Shown piece after piece: positions 1 to 8,081 of a stretch of 64,000 nucleotides of DNA (the stretch's first letter is position 1; the number at the start of each line of letters is the position of its first letter). This stretch comes from Flammeovirgaceae bacterium UBA2338 (GTDB lineage Bacteria > Bacteroidota > Bacteroidia > Cytophagales > Cyclobacteriaceae). A program made the translations under genes and the position numbers. The notes beneath the pieces were generated by a model. It had not been told where the DNA came from. It saw only the letters and a list, made by a program, of their open reading frames with translations, and searched no databases. The stretch covers positions 62,001-126,000 of the forward strand of contig DDUM01000031.1 of the NCBI GenBank assembly GCA_002344795.1, in the 5' to 3' direction.

Positions 1-986
1 TGTCATTTGTTGATTCAGACCAATCCAAAGTGGGGCAATGGGTGTTGGCAGTGGGAAATCCGTTTAACCTTAACTCAACAGTTACTGCCGGAATAATCAG
101 TGCAAAGGGAAGAAACATTAATATTATAAACTCCAATTCAAGGAGCGAGAGTGAGCAATTGGGAAATACTGCTATTGAATCATTTATTCAAACAGATGCA
201 GCTATTAACCCAGGAAATAGCGGAGGGGCATTGGTTTCACTTGACGGTGGTTTATTAGGAATCAATACTGCCATAGCAAGTCCTACTGGTGCTTATTCTG
301 GTTACGGATTTGCCGTTCCATCCAACATTGTGAGCAAAGTAGTAGAAGATTTGATTGCGTATGGTGCAGTACAGCGTGGCTGGCTGGGAGTAACGGTACA
401 AAATGTGACGAGCGATCTGGCTAAGCAGGAAATGCTGGACAGAAATGAAGGGGCCTTTATCGTTGACTTTGCAGAAAATAGTTCCGCAAAAGAGGCTGGC
501 ATGCAAAAGGGTGATGTGGTTATTCAATTGGATGACGCTGAAATTAAATCCAGCGCAGCCCTGATAGAATATATTGGCAGAAAACGACCTGGAGATAAAA
601 TTGATGTAAAAGTAGACCGCAAAGGTAAAATTGTAAATCTTCCCGTAACACTTAAAAACAGAAATGGAGAGTTAGGCACTATAAAAAGAGAAGAAAGGGG
701 TGTCGTTGCGTCCCTTGGACTTTCTATGGAAGATGTAGATCAGAAAATTTTAAATAGATTGGAGTTGAAAAATGGCGTTCGAGTGAGTAAACTTGATAAT
801 GGTAGACTTGCCCGGTATACAGAAATGCGTGAAGGCTTTATCATTACACATATAGATGATCAGGCGGTAAATACAGTAAAAGAGGCTAATGAAATACTGA
901 ATAAGAAAAAAGAGGGTGACCTTGTCACGTTTTCCGGTATTTATGAAGACTTCCCCCGGGAATATATCTATGCACTTAGAATGTAG
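1..986 (+). CDS. HtrA/DegP-type periplasmic serine protease with PDZ domains (5' truncated by window edge)
   Basis: This is the C-terminal part of a trypsin-like HtrA/Deg protease, which degrades or refolds damaged envelope proteins. The reading frame is open to the window edge (first full codon at base 3), so the GTG at base 30 is not a real start. The nucleophile is in GNSGGAL, after the typical INPGNSGG approach, about 70 codons into the visible part. The His and Asp of the triad must lie upstream. A canonical PDZ domain follows (RGWLGV start, KGDVVIQLDD core, about visible residues 115-205). A second, more diverged PDZ-like domain runs to the C-terminus (GFIITHIDDQAV). The nearest gene downstream is a 57-codon ORF on the same strand, 20 bases away, so they may share a transcript. 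The family call is secure; the exact Deg subtype is not. Confidence 0.93.
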   Translation, partial: SFVDSDQSKVGQWVLAVGNPFNLNSTVTAGIISAKGRNINIINSNSRSESEQLGNTAIESFIQTDAAINPGNSGGALVSLDGGLLGINTAIASPTGAYSGYGFAVPSNIVSKVVEDLIAYGAVQRGWLGVTVQNVTSDLAKQEMLDRNEGAFIVDFAENSSAKEAGMQKGDVVIQLDDAEIKSSAALIEYIGRKRPGDKIDVKVDRKGKIVNLPVTLKNRNGELGTIKREERGVVASLGLSMEDVDQKILNRLELKNGVRVSKLDNGRLARYTEMREGFIITHIDDQAVNTVKEANEILNKKKEGDLVTFSGIYEDFPREYIYALRM

Positions 987-1006
987 GACTTAAATGAAGA
1001 TGAAAA

Positions 1007-1180
1007 ATGAGAAGACTATTTAAAAAGGGCGAACGTGTTCGTAGCAGGATTGATGGAAAGGTGATGGAGGTTTTGAAATACATAAAGAACAATCTTGTAG
1101 AAGTAAGATGGTTTGATCTCGAAAAGAAAGAAATACGAGTCAATAAAATAAAGGAGGATAAACTCTCCAAAGCGGCCTAA
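1007..1180 (+). CDS. small YodC-like (DUF2158-type) protein, 57 aa
   Basis: A 57-codon ORF lies between the protease stop and a strong terminator. Its product is basic and begins MRRLFKKGERVRSR, has a central VEVRWFDLEKKE segment and ends in DKLSKAA. The pattern (Lys-Gly-x-x-Val near the start, then a V-x-x-x-WFD segment, then a D-x-L near the end) resembles the small YodC/DUF2158 fold, whose function is unknown. Support for its being real: it fills the gap before a terminator, the ATG is the first in that frame, and the composition is protein-like. The ATGs at 994 and 1000 are in another frame that stops after a few codons. It is probably co-transcribed with the protease. The family assignment is pattern recognition from memory and should be held loosely. 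Confidence 0.6.
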   Translation: MRRLFKKGERVRSRIDGKVMEVLKYIKNNLVEVRWFDLEKKEIRVNKIKEDKLSKAA

Positions 1181-1181
1181 G

Positions 1182-1215
1182 AAAAAGCCTCCGGTCAAAG
1201 ATCGGGGGCTTTTTT
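1182..1215 (+). terminator. Rho-independent terminator after the small ORF
   Basis: The arms AAAAAGCCTCCG and CGGGGGCTTTTT form a 12-bp stem with one G-T pair and a 9-nt loop, followed by a T run. It lies 1 base after the small ORF's stop and closes the protease unit before the convergent permease gene. Confidence 0.85.
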
Positions 1216-1254
1216 GTTCTGCAACAAAATTTCTAATCTATGATAGCAGTTTAA

Positions 1255-3675
1255 CTATTCCTCCTTTAATGTATCAACAGGATTGAGAGAAGCGGTATGA
1301 ACAGTTAAATAGCCAATGGTAAGCCAGGCAATTAACAGTGTACCCAGTCCGGTGAGCAGAAAAATCCAAATGTTGATGTTTATTTTGAAAACAAAATTAT
1401 TGAGCCAACCACTCATGATCCACCAGGCAATTGGCACTGCCAAAAGGGTGGAGCCGATGATAAGTTTAGAATAACCTTTTGCCAGATTCATCAATAGTGT
1501 GGTGGTGGGTGCGCCCAATACTTTTCTTATGCCTACTTCTTTTTTGCGTTGTGCAAAATTGAGAGAGGCAAGACCGAACAAACCCATACATGAGATAATG
1601 ATGGCGATACCCGCAAACAAACCGAAAACCAACCCCATTTTATTTTCAGAAGTATATTGTGAGTTGATATTCTCTTCCAGAAAAGAATACTCAAAACCAA
1701 AAGTGTTATCAAATTTTTCCCATGTGGACTCAATGCTGGCAATTGTTTGCTGTACGTTTTCTGAATTGAGTCGTATAAGCACTGTATTATAATAAGGAAG
1801 CTTTTGCATGATCACAGGCCGAACAGGCTGATGTAGCGACTGATAATTGAAATCTTTTACCACTCCTACAATTGTTCCCCGGAGTTCATCTTCATCCATT
1901 ACTAACACAATCTCCTTTCCCACTGGGTTGGCAAGTTGCAATTCATGTGCTGTTGCCTGATTAATGATATATGCATTAGCCGAATCACCAGGGAAAGAAC
2001 GATCGAATCCGCGCCCTTCAACAATTTCCAGATCCAGGGTTTTTATCAGATCGTAATCAACATACATTTGAGAAGCATCAATCTGATGATTGGGATCATC
2101 TGTAGCATAGATGGGGTTTTGATTGAATTGCGACCCTGGCACATTGGAGGAGGCACCCACTTCTTCAACTCCAGCAATACTTTTCAGTTCATTTTGAATG
2201 GTTTCAAATTTTCTTCTCATGCTTCCTTCACGAAGAGGAATGAGCATCGTAGCGTCTGTGGCAAAACCCAGATTTTTGTTTTGGATGAAATTCATCTGAT
2301 CGAGAATGATGACTGTTCCGGAAATCAAAATGATTGCCATGGTAAATTGAAAGACCACCAAAAGTTGTGAAAACAGATTTCCTTTTTTGCTGGTAACAAA
2401 CTTTCCTTTCAATATCTGTACAGGATGAATGGAAGATAAAATAGCTGAGGGATAGAGTCCTGCAAAGACTCCTGTTACTACTCCGATACCCAGGATAATG
2501 GCCACAACAGAAGGGTTGTGAAGAAAATTTATTTCTAATTCTTTTCCACTGAACAAATTGAAATAAGGGAGCAATATTTCTACAGCCAGGCCAGCAAGGA
2601 TCATAGAGAACAAAGCCAGTAACAATGATTCTCCAATAAATTGAACCGACAATTGTTTCTTAAACGCCCCCAGTGTTCTGCGCACTCCGATTTCCTTGGC
2701 ACGTTCTGCGGATTTTGCTGTAGTAAGATTCATAAAATTGATTACAGCAATGGTGAGAATTAGGAAAGCGGCAGCCATCATAATGTAGACGTATTCAATA
2801 TTACCATTCGGCTCCAACTCCCACATGAGATGGGATTGGAGGTGAATGTCTCTGATGTTTTGAAGTCGGAAGCCTTCCTTGTTTTGAATTATTCTCTGAA
2901 TAACTTCATCATTAACGTTGATATACTGGGCGGCCCAGGACAGCAATTGACCCTCCAGCTTTTTAGGATCGGCATCGGGGCGAAGCTTTATGTAATTGAA
3001 GTGGCCAAAGTCGGCCCAGGTGTAATAGGCACTCTCAGGATCTTCAAATGTTTTCATGTGCACATAACTGACCAACGCCATGGCATGGAAGTGAGACTGT
3101 CTGGGCATATCTTCATAGACTCCCTCAATTTCAATCAGGTTTTCATCACCATTAAATGCTAAAAACTTCCCTACCGGTTCTTCGTCTCCGAAATATTTTT
3201 TGGCTGCTGATTGAGACAACAAAAGTTTTCCAGGCGTGCGCAACACTGTGTTTTTATTTCCCTTAATAATCTTCAGAGGAAATACGTCAATGAAAGTACT
3301 GTCTACCGACAGGATGCTTTTTTCATTGTATTGTATGTCTCTTTCCAGATTTTTTACAGAGAAACTTTGTTGGGTTAATCCCGGCCCCCAGATAGGAGAA
3401 AGCGTAACTGCGCTGGTGACCTCTGGAAAATCTTTTACCAAAGCCTGTGCCATTGGATGCGGAGTACGCGTCTGTGGGTTACCGGATTGCCAATAAATGC
3501 GATAGACATTGGCAGTCTCCGGATCATACCGATCGTAACTCATCTCATCCTGTACGTAAAGAAGTATCATGATGACAGACGCCATGCCAACGGTAAGGCC
3601 TATCACATTGATGAGGGTATACAACCTGTTTTTGAGCAGATTTCTTAGTGCAATGAGCAGATAGCTTTTAAGCAT
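1255..3675 (-). CDS. MacB/FtsX-family ABC transporter permease
   Basis: An 806-residue inner-membrane permease of the Bacteroidota FtsX/MacB type, in which two MacB periplasmic-core plus FtsX units are fused. Residues 1-20 (LLIALRNLLKNRLYTLINV) form the usual N-terminal amphipathic entry, followed by TM1. The first FtsX domain carries the typical EIGVRRTLGAFKKQL motif, and the second carries KEVGIRKVLGAPTTTLL near the C-terminus. No ATPase is encoded here; such permeases normally partner with a LolD-like ATPase encoded elsewhere. The family moves lipoproteins, peptides or drugs outward, or transmits force across the membrane; the substrate cannot be read from sequence. It is divergent from a sigma-54 response regulator/kinase pair and has a sigma-54-like promoter immediately upstream, so the pair probably controls it. 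The ATG start fits the family N-terminus. Confidence 0.93.
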   Translation of the reverse strand: MLKSYLLIALRNLLKNRLYTLINVIGLTVGMASVIMILLYVQDEMSYDRYDPETANVYRIYWQSGNPQTRTPHPMAQALVKDFPEVTSAVTLSPIWGPGLTQQSFSVKNLERDIQYNEKSILSVDSTFIDVFPLKIIKGNKNTVLRTPGKLLLSQSAAKKYFGDEEPVGKFLAFNGDENLIEIEGVYEDMPRQSHFHAMALVSYVHMKTFEDPESAYYTWADFGHFNYIKLRPDADPKKLEGQLLSWAAQYINVNDEVIQRIIQNKEGFRLQNIRDIHLQSHLMWELEPNGNIEYVYIMMAAAFLILTIAVINFMNLTTAKSAERAKEIGVRRTLGAFKKQLSVQFIGESLLLALFSMILAGLAVEILLPYFNLFSGKELEINFLHNPSVVAIILGIGVVTGVFAGLYPSAILSSIHPVQILKGKFVTSKKGNLFSQLLVVFQFTMAIILISGTVIILDQMNFIQNKNLGFATDATMLIPLREGSMRRKFETIQNELKSIAGVEEVGASSNVPGSQFNQNPIYATDDPNHQIDASQMYVDYDLIKTLDLEIVEGRGFDRSFPGDSANAYIINQATAHELQLANPVGKEIVLVMDEDELRGTIVGVVKDFNYQSLHQPVRPVIMQKLPYYNTVLIRLNSENVQQTIASIESTWEKFDNTFGFEYSFLEENINSQYTSENKMGLVFGLFAGIAIIISCMGLFGLASLNFAQRKKEVGIRKVLGAPTTTLLMNLAKGYSKLIIGSTLLAVPIAWWIMSGWLNNFVFKININIWIFLLTGLGTLLIAWLTIGYLTVHTASLNPVDTLKEE

Positions 3676-3687
3676 ACAATGGATTTT

Positions 3688-3702
3688 GCATTCCAGGTGC
3701 CA
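3688..3702 (-). promoter_or_regulatory. candidate sigma-54 promoter for the permease gene
   Basis: Read on the minus strand the site is TGGCAC-N5-ATGC, against the consensus TGGCAC-N5-TTGC. The invariant GG and GC are present at the correct spacing, with one mismatch in the -12 element. The predicted transcript would start about 1 base before the permease ATG, which is unusually close. The adjacent divergent gene encodes a sigma-54 activator, which makes the site more credible. Confidence 0.5.
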
Positions 3703-3789
3703 CTAAGATGCCAATACTTATAATCAATTGAAAAACAGGCAGATAGGAAGTTGGAGAATTATTGAAGTGATTCAGAATGAAACAGTTGA

Positions 3790-3820
3790 TTGTTCCATTT
3801 TGAAACATTTATTATCTTTA
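3790..3820 (+). promoter_or_regulatory. candidate Bacteroidota sigma-A-type promoter for the response regulator
   Basis: A TTG at 3790-3792 is followed after 20 bases by TATCTTTA, which matches the Bacteroidota -7 box TAnnTTTG at 7 of 8 positions. The expected start site falls very near the ATG at 3826, so the transcript would be nearly leaderless. Confidence 0.3.
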
Positions 3821-3825
3821 TTCAC

Positions 3826-5187
3826 ATGAAAACCCCAGCTCACATTCTCATTGTTGATGATGATCCGGATATCCTTCAAAGTGCACGGGTTGTGTTGCGA
3901 CAACATTTTGATCAAGTCAGTACTGAATCAAACCCTCAACAGATTCCCTTTTTGATCCATCAGAAGCATCCCGATGTTGTTTTACTGGACATGAATTTTA
4001 CTGAGGACGTAACAAAGGGAAGAGAGGGGCTCTATTGGTTGGAAAACATATTGACAGATCATTCCTTACTCAGTGTGGTGATGGTGACCGCCTTTGGTGA
4101 TGTGAAACTGGCGGTAGAGGCCATGAAGATTGGAGCCGTAGATTTTGTAGTGAAGCCATGGGAAAACGAAAAATTGATTGCAACGGTAAACGCTGCATTT
4201 CAATTGTCTGCTTCAAAAAGAGAAGTTGCGAAACTAAAACTTCATCAAACGAGAATGGCCGAGGTGTATACACAACCTGATGCTACTATTATTGGTGAAT
4301 CGAACGAGATTAAAAATGTTTTTTCAATTGTTAGCCGCGTAGCCAATACAGGTGCCAATGTTCTATTACTTGGTGAAAATGGTACAGGAAAAGAATTGGT
4401 GGCAAGGGCAATTCATCATCAGTCGGCCAGAAGTAAAGGTCCATTTGTAAAAGTGGATGCAGGCACTATACCCGAAAGTTTATTTGAGTCGGAATTATTT
4501 GGCCACGTAAAAGGTGCTTTTACTGATGCAAAGCAAGATCGTGTTGGGAGATTTGAATTGGCTTCAGGAGGAACTTTATTTTTAGATGAAATTGGGAACC
4601 TGCCTCTGATGTTGCAAAGTAAATTGCTTACGGTACTGCAAAACAGAGTGATTACCCCGGTGGGGTCGAATGAACAAATTCCTGTTGATATAAGATTGAT
4701 AAGTGCAACCAATGGACATATTTTAGAATTGGTGGCCGAAGAATCTTTCAGAGAAGATTTGCTTTACAGAATCAATACAGTTGAGATCACCATTCCCCCT
4801 CTTCGTGAAAGAACAGATGACATTCCATTGTTATTGGATCACTTTTGTTCTATCTATAAAAGGAAGTACAATAAATCGTTAGGAATTGATTCAGAAGTGA
4901 TTCAAACATTGAAAAACTATAACTGGCCGGGCAATGTCAGAGAGTTTCAGCATGCAGTAGAGCGGGCGGTAATTCTTTGTGAAAATGACAACATTACCAA
5001 TTTGGATTTTCAATTTCCTGGTCAGCACAGTGTCTCAACGGAAAACTTAACCAAGCTACATGATGTGGAGCGCAAAGCAATTGCGGAGGCCATCAGAAAG
5101 AACAAAGGGAACTTGAGTAAGGCAGCAAAAGAACTGGGTTTGGGCAGGACCACACTTTATCGCAAAATAGAAAAGTATGGATTGTAA
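3826..5187 (+). CDS. NtrC-family sigma-54-dependent response regulator
   Basis: A 453-residue activator with three domains in order. The receiver domain (about 6-125) has the acidic pocket D11-D13, phosphoacceptor D55, T88 and K110. The AAA+ sigma-54 interaction domain (about 150-380) has Walker A GENGTGKE, a loop reading GAFTDA where GAFTGA is usual, and Walker B GGTLFLDEIGN. A Fis-type helix-turn-helix ends the protein (LSKAAKELGLGRTTLYRKI). It binds upstream sites and uses ATP to open sigma-54 promoters. The ATG at 3826 is preferred over an upstream TTG because IDs of the receiver fold begin immediately after it (MKTPAHILIVDDD). The cognate kinase gene starts 18 bases downstream. The likely target is the divergent permease. 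Confidence 0.95.
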   Translation: MKTPAHILIVDDDPDILQSARVVLRQHFDQVSTESNPQQIPFLIHQKHPDVVLLDMNFTEDVTKGREGLYWLENILTDHSLLSVVMVTAFGDVKLAVEAMKIGAVDFVVKPWENEKLIATVNAAFQLSASKREVAKLKLHQTRMAEVYTQPDATIIGESNEIKNVFSIVSRVANTGANVLLLGENGTGKELVARAIHHQSARSKGPFVKVDAGTIPESLFESELFGHVKGAFTDAKQDRVGRFELASGGTLFLDEIGNLPLMLQSKLLTVLQNRVITPVGSNEQIPVDIRLISATNGHILELVAEESFREDLLYRINTVEITIPPLRERTDDIPLLLDHFCSIYKRKYNKSLGIDSEVIQTLKNYNWPGNVREFQHAVERAVILCENDNITNLDFQFPGQHSVSTENLTKLHDVERKAIAEAIRKNKGNLSKAAKELGLGRTTLYRKIEKYGL

Positions 5188-5205
5188 GATGTTAATCAGT
5201 TAAAA

Positions 5206-6558
5206 TTGATACTGAAAGAATTCAGACTGAACATTGTGTTAAGGGTGGTGGTGATCACTTCCCTTGCTTTGTTGCTTTCCTATGTTCTTACTAACAAGGA
5301 TTGGTTCTTTACCCCTTTGGTTATTGCGCTGTTACTTCTCATATCTATCTGGAGCCTGATTTACTATATAGAAAAAACCAATAAGGACCTCACCTATTTT
5401 ATTCTTTCTATTAAACAAAGTGGATTTACCACGTCCTTCCCACCTGGGAAAAAGGGCAAGACATTTAGAAAACTATCAGAGGCCTTTAATGACGTAATTG
5501 AAGAGTTCAGAAAAGTAAACTTACAGCGAGAGACACATTACCAATATTTACAAACACTCACAGAAAACATTCAGGCCGGCATCATAAGTTTTGATGAATC
5601 TGGAAAGGTAGAGTTGGCCAACCCTGCGGCCTTGCAATTGTTGGGAGCCTTCCGATTAGGGAATATTGATGAGATAAAAAGATTTAGCGCGAAGTTGTAT
5701 CAGGTAATAAATGATTTGGCGCCTGGGCAGCGGCAGTTGTTCAGAACGGTAATTGCTAAAAAGGAGGTGCACCTGTCTGTTCAGGTGAAGGAGTTGATTA
5801 TGAATGAAATTCCTTACAAGATCATGCTTGTTCAGGATTTGAATCAGGAAATGGAAGAACAAGAGGTGGATGCCTGGCAAAAACTCATCAGGGTACTTAC
5901 GCACGAGATTATGAATTCTGTTACCCCAATTGTTTCATTGACCGAGGCAGTCAACAGGATGTTAACGGATAAGGATGGTGAACGGAAGAAATTGGAGCAG
6001 CTGGACGAAGAGGACAAAGCGGATTTATTTGGCAGTCTTGAAACAATTGAAAAGAGATCAAAAGGCTTGTTGCGATTTGTGAATGCCTATAAAGACTTAA
6101 CAAAAACACCTGAAATTGTTTTAGCGCAGGTGGATATAGGTGGATTGATCAAGCAAGTTTTGAGCCTGCTCAATACAGAATTGGAAAGAAAAAAAATAAT
6201 CCTTGATAAAAGTGGAGTTGGAGATCACTTAATGGCAAAGGGAGATGCCTCCTGGTTGGAACAAGTATTGATAAACATCATTAGAAATGCCATGGATGCA
6301 TTGGAGAATATTGAATCACCCAAAATAGAAATTTCGGCATTTCAATATGGAGGTGATAATTGTATCATTATCAGAGACAATGGAGAGGGAATGGATAAAG
6401 AAACATTGGACAATATTTTTGTGCCGTTTTTTACTACAAAGAAGAATGGAACAGGAGTAGGTTTAAGTCTTTCCAGGCAAATCATGAAGCTGCATAGAGG
6501 AAGTCTGAGCGTTGCAAGTGAAATGGGAAAGGGAACGGTTGTAACATTGCAATGGTAG
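5206..6558 (+). CDS. membrane histidine kinase, partner of the NtrC-type regulator
   Basis: A 450-residue sensor kinase. Two membrane helices (about 12-29 and 34-54) enclose almost no periplasmic loop, so the signal is probably sensed in the membrane or cytoplasm. A PAS-like region follows (about 108-215), then a dimerisation helix with phospho-acceptor H233 in LTHEIMNSV. The ATPase domain has an N-box at N361 (INIIRNAMDAL), a G1 box DNGEGMD at 391-397 and a GTGVGLSLS G2 box near 415. No ATG is available near the expected N-terminus; the frame stops just upstream (at the regulator's stop), so TTG at 5206 is the best start and gives MILKEFRLN, the usual beginning of these Bacteroidota kinases as I recall them. 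It forms an operon with the upstream regulator. Confidence 0.92.
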   Translation: MILKEFRLNIVLRVVVITSLALLLSYVLTNKDWFFTPLVIALLLLISIWSLIYYIEKTNKDLTYFILSIKQSGFTTSFPPGKKGKTFRKLSEAFNDVIEEFRKVNLQRETHYQYLQTLTENIQAGIISFDESGKVELANPAALQLLGAFRLGNIDEIKRFSAKLYQVINDLAPGQRQLFRTVIAKKEVHLSVQVKELIMNEIPYKIMLVQDLNQEMEEQEVDAWQKLIRVLTHEIMNSVTPIVSLTEAVNRMLTDKDGERKKLEQLDEEDKADLFGSLETIEKRSKGLLRFVNAYKDLTKTPEIVLAQVDIGGLIKQVLSLLNTELERKKIILDKSGVGDHLMAKGDASWLEQVLINIIRNAMDALENIESPKIEISAFQYGGDNCIIIRDNGEGMDKETLDNIFVPFFTTKKNGTGVGLSLSRQIMKLHRGSLSVASEMGKGTVVTLQW

Positions 6559-6576
6559 TTTCATTTCTCACCGTAG

Positions 6577-7875
6577 GTGCAACAATCCAAACACAAACAT
6601 TTACCTTTGCTGAACAATTGTATACAAGAAACAGTTGTACTATTAAATACAAAAGCCATCAAAAAATTTGACATTCCTGCGTATTACCGATCTTCCATTA
6701 CGGGTAGAGTAAAAGAGGCCAGAAGAAGTAAGGACCTGCGCAAGCAAGACTTTGCTCCAGCCAGATTGGATTTTGGACCAGTTGTATTTTACATCGCCCG
6801 CCACTTTGGTTTTTGTTACGGTGTGGAGAACGCCATTGAAATTAGTTACAAAGCGCTGGAGGAGAACCCGGATAAAAACGTACTTCTTTTGAGCCAGATG
6901 ATTCACAATCAGGAAGTGAACAATGATCTGCAGAGCAGGGGCGTGCGATTTATTATGGATACGGATGGGACTCAACTGGTACCATGGGAAAATTTGAAAA
7001 GTGACGATGTGGTGATTATCCCCGCTTTTGGTACTACCATCGAAATCGAGCATCGGTTGCACGATATGGGGATTGAGGTGCAGAAATACAACACCACTTG
7101 CCCTTTTGTAGAAAAGGTGTGGAACAGGGCCAATAAGTTGGGAAAGGATGAGTACACGGTAATTATACATGGCAAACCCAGGCACGAGGAAACACGGGCT
7201 ACTTTTTCGCACAGTGCTCAGGGTGCTCCTTCAGTAATTGTAAAGGATATGCAAGACGCCATTTTATTGGGCGATTTTGTAACAGGTAAAAAGGACCTTG
7301 CTGATTTCAAAAAAATATTTGAAGGAAAGTACTCAGATGGATTTGACGCATCAATACACTTGCAAAAAGTAGGTGTGGTGAACCAGACAACTATGCTGGC
7401 GACAGAAACACAGGCCATTGCCGATTATTTCAAAAACCTGATGATAGAAAAGTATGGCACAGATCTGATCAAAAACCATTTTGCTGACACGCGTGATACC
7501 TTGTGTTATGCTACCAATGACAACCAGGATGCCACTTATGAATTGTTAAAAACGGATGCGGACTTAGCAGTTGTAGTAGGGGGGTATAACAGTTCAAACA
7601 CCTCTCATATTGTAGAATTGTGTGAACGAAAATTTCCTACCTACTTTATTAATTCTGAAGCAGAGCTGAAGTCAAGAGATGAGATCCATCACTTTGACTA
7701 CAACGCGAAAAGGGCAGTGATTTCTAATGACTATATCCCTTCAGAAAATCCCGTAAAAATAGTACTTACTAGTGGGGCTTCCTGCCCGGATACCCTTGTG
7801 GACAGGGTAATGCTTCGGATTCTTGAATTTTTTCCCTCCCACAAACCTGTGGAAGAAATATTGGAAGCATTTTGA
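6577..7875 (+). CDS. ispH: 4-hydroxy-3-methylbut-2-enyl diphosphate reductase (HMBPP reductase)
   Basis: This is the last enzyme of the MEP isoprenoid pathway: it reductively dehydrates HMBPP to IPP and DMAPP using a [4Fe-4S] cluster. The three cluster cysteines are C80 (GFCYGVENA), C175 (YNTTCPFVEKV) and C310 (DTLCYATND), numbered from the GTG start. Substrate-site residues H110 (MIHNQEV), H198 and H203 with the following glutamate (HGKPRHEET) are present. The ~400-residue length, with an insert at about 220-265, matches the long Bacteroidota form. The start is unclear: no in-frame ATG precedes the catalytic core. GTG 6577 and TTG 6607 are candidates. ATC at 6658 would give the sequence KKFDIPAYYRS, which is where homologues begin as I remember them. 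It lies 18 bases after the kinase gene, probably in one transcript. Confidence 0.95.
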   Translation: MQQSKHKHLPLLNNCIQETVVLLNTKAIKKFDIPAYYRSSITGRVKEARRSKDLRKQDFAPARLDFGPVVFYIARHFGFCYGVENAIEISYKALEENPDKNVLLLSQMIHNQEVNNDLQSRGVRFIMDTDGTQLVPWENLKSDDVVIIPAFGTTIEIEHRLHDMGIEVQKYNTTCPFVEKVWNRANKLGKDEYTVIIHGKPRHEETRATFSHSAQGAPSVIVKDMQDAILLGDFVTGKKDLADFKKIFEGKYSDGFDASIHLQKVGVVNQTTMLATETQAIADYFKNLMIEKYGTDLIKNHFADTRDTLCYATNDNQDATYELLKTDADLAVVVGGYNSSNTSHIVELCERKFPTYFINSEAELKSRDEIHHFDYNAKRAVISNDYIPSENPVKIVLTSGASCPDTLVDRVMLRILEFFPSHKPVEEILEAF

Positions 7876-7934
7876 AATAAACCCAAAACCTTTCCGTTCT
7901 TTTGATTAGCGAAAAGCCTAATTGAAAAAATAAT

Positions 7935-8078
7935 ATGATACGGTTGGCTGCAAGGTATAATTATAGCTTTTTACCTTTTGAGGAGTTTAAATTGAACAAT
8001 GGCCCCGCAACCTTTACAGAAACTTATAAATTCTACAACTCAAGTATTCAACTGAGTGTGATGTATAGAATAAAATAG
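7935..8078 (+). pseudogene. C-terminal remnant of an outer-membrane beta-barrel protein gene
   Basis: A 47-codon reading frame ends with the alternating polar/hydrophobic pattern of terminal barrel strands (FYNSSIQLSVMYRIK at the stop, and RLAARYNYSFLPFEEF before it). This is the typical look of the last two or three strands of Bacteroidota outer-membrane proteins. A TGA stops the frame just upstream at 7923, and no signal peptide or earlier strands are present. It therefore looks like a 3' gene fragment left after a deletion. A small intact peptide gene cannot be excluded. Confidence 0.4.
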
Positions 8079-8081
8079 ATA

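Noticed and set aside
5206..5250. a longer kinase start overlapping the regulator
   Set aside because: The in-frame codon upstream is the regulator's own stop region, so no longer reading is possible; the TTG is the best start.
6643..7212. 189-codon open frame antisense to ispH
   Set aside because: It lies fully inside a strongly conserved gene, has no recognisable protein features and begins and ends within the core. It is a shadow of ispH.
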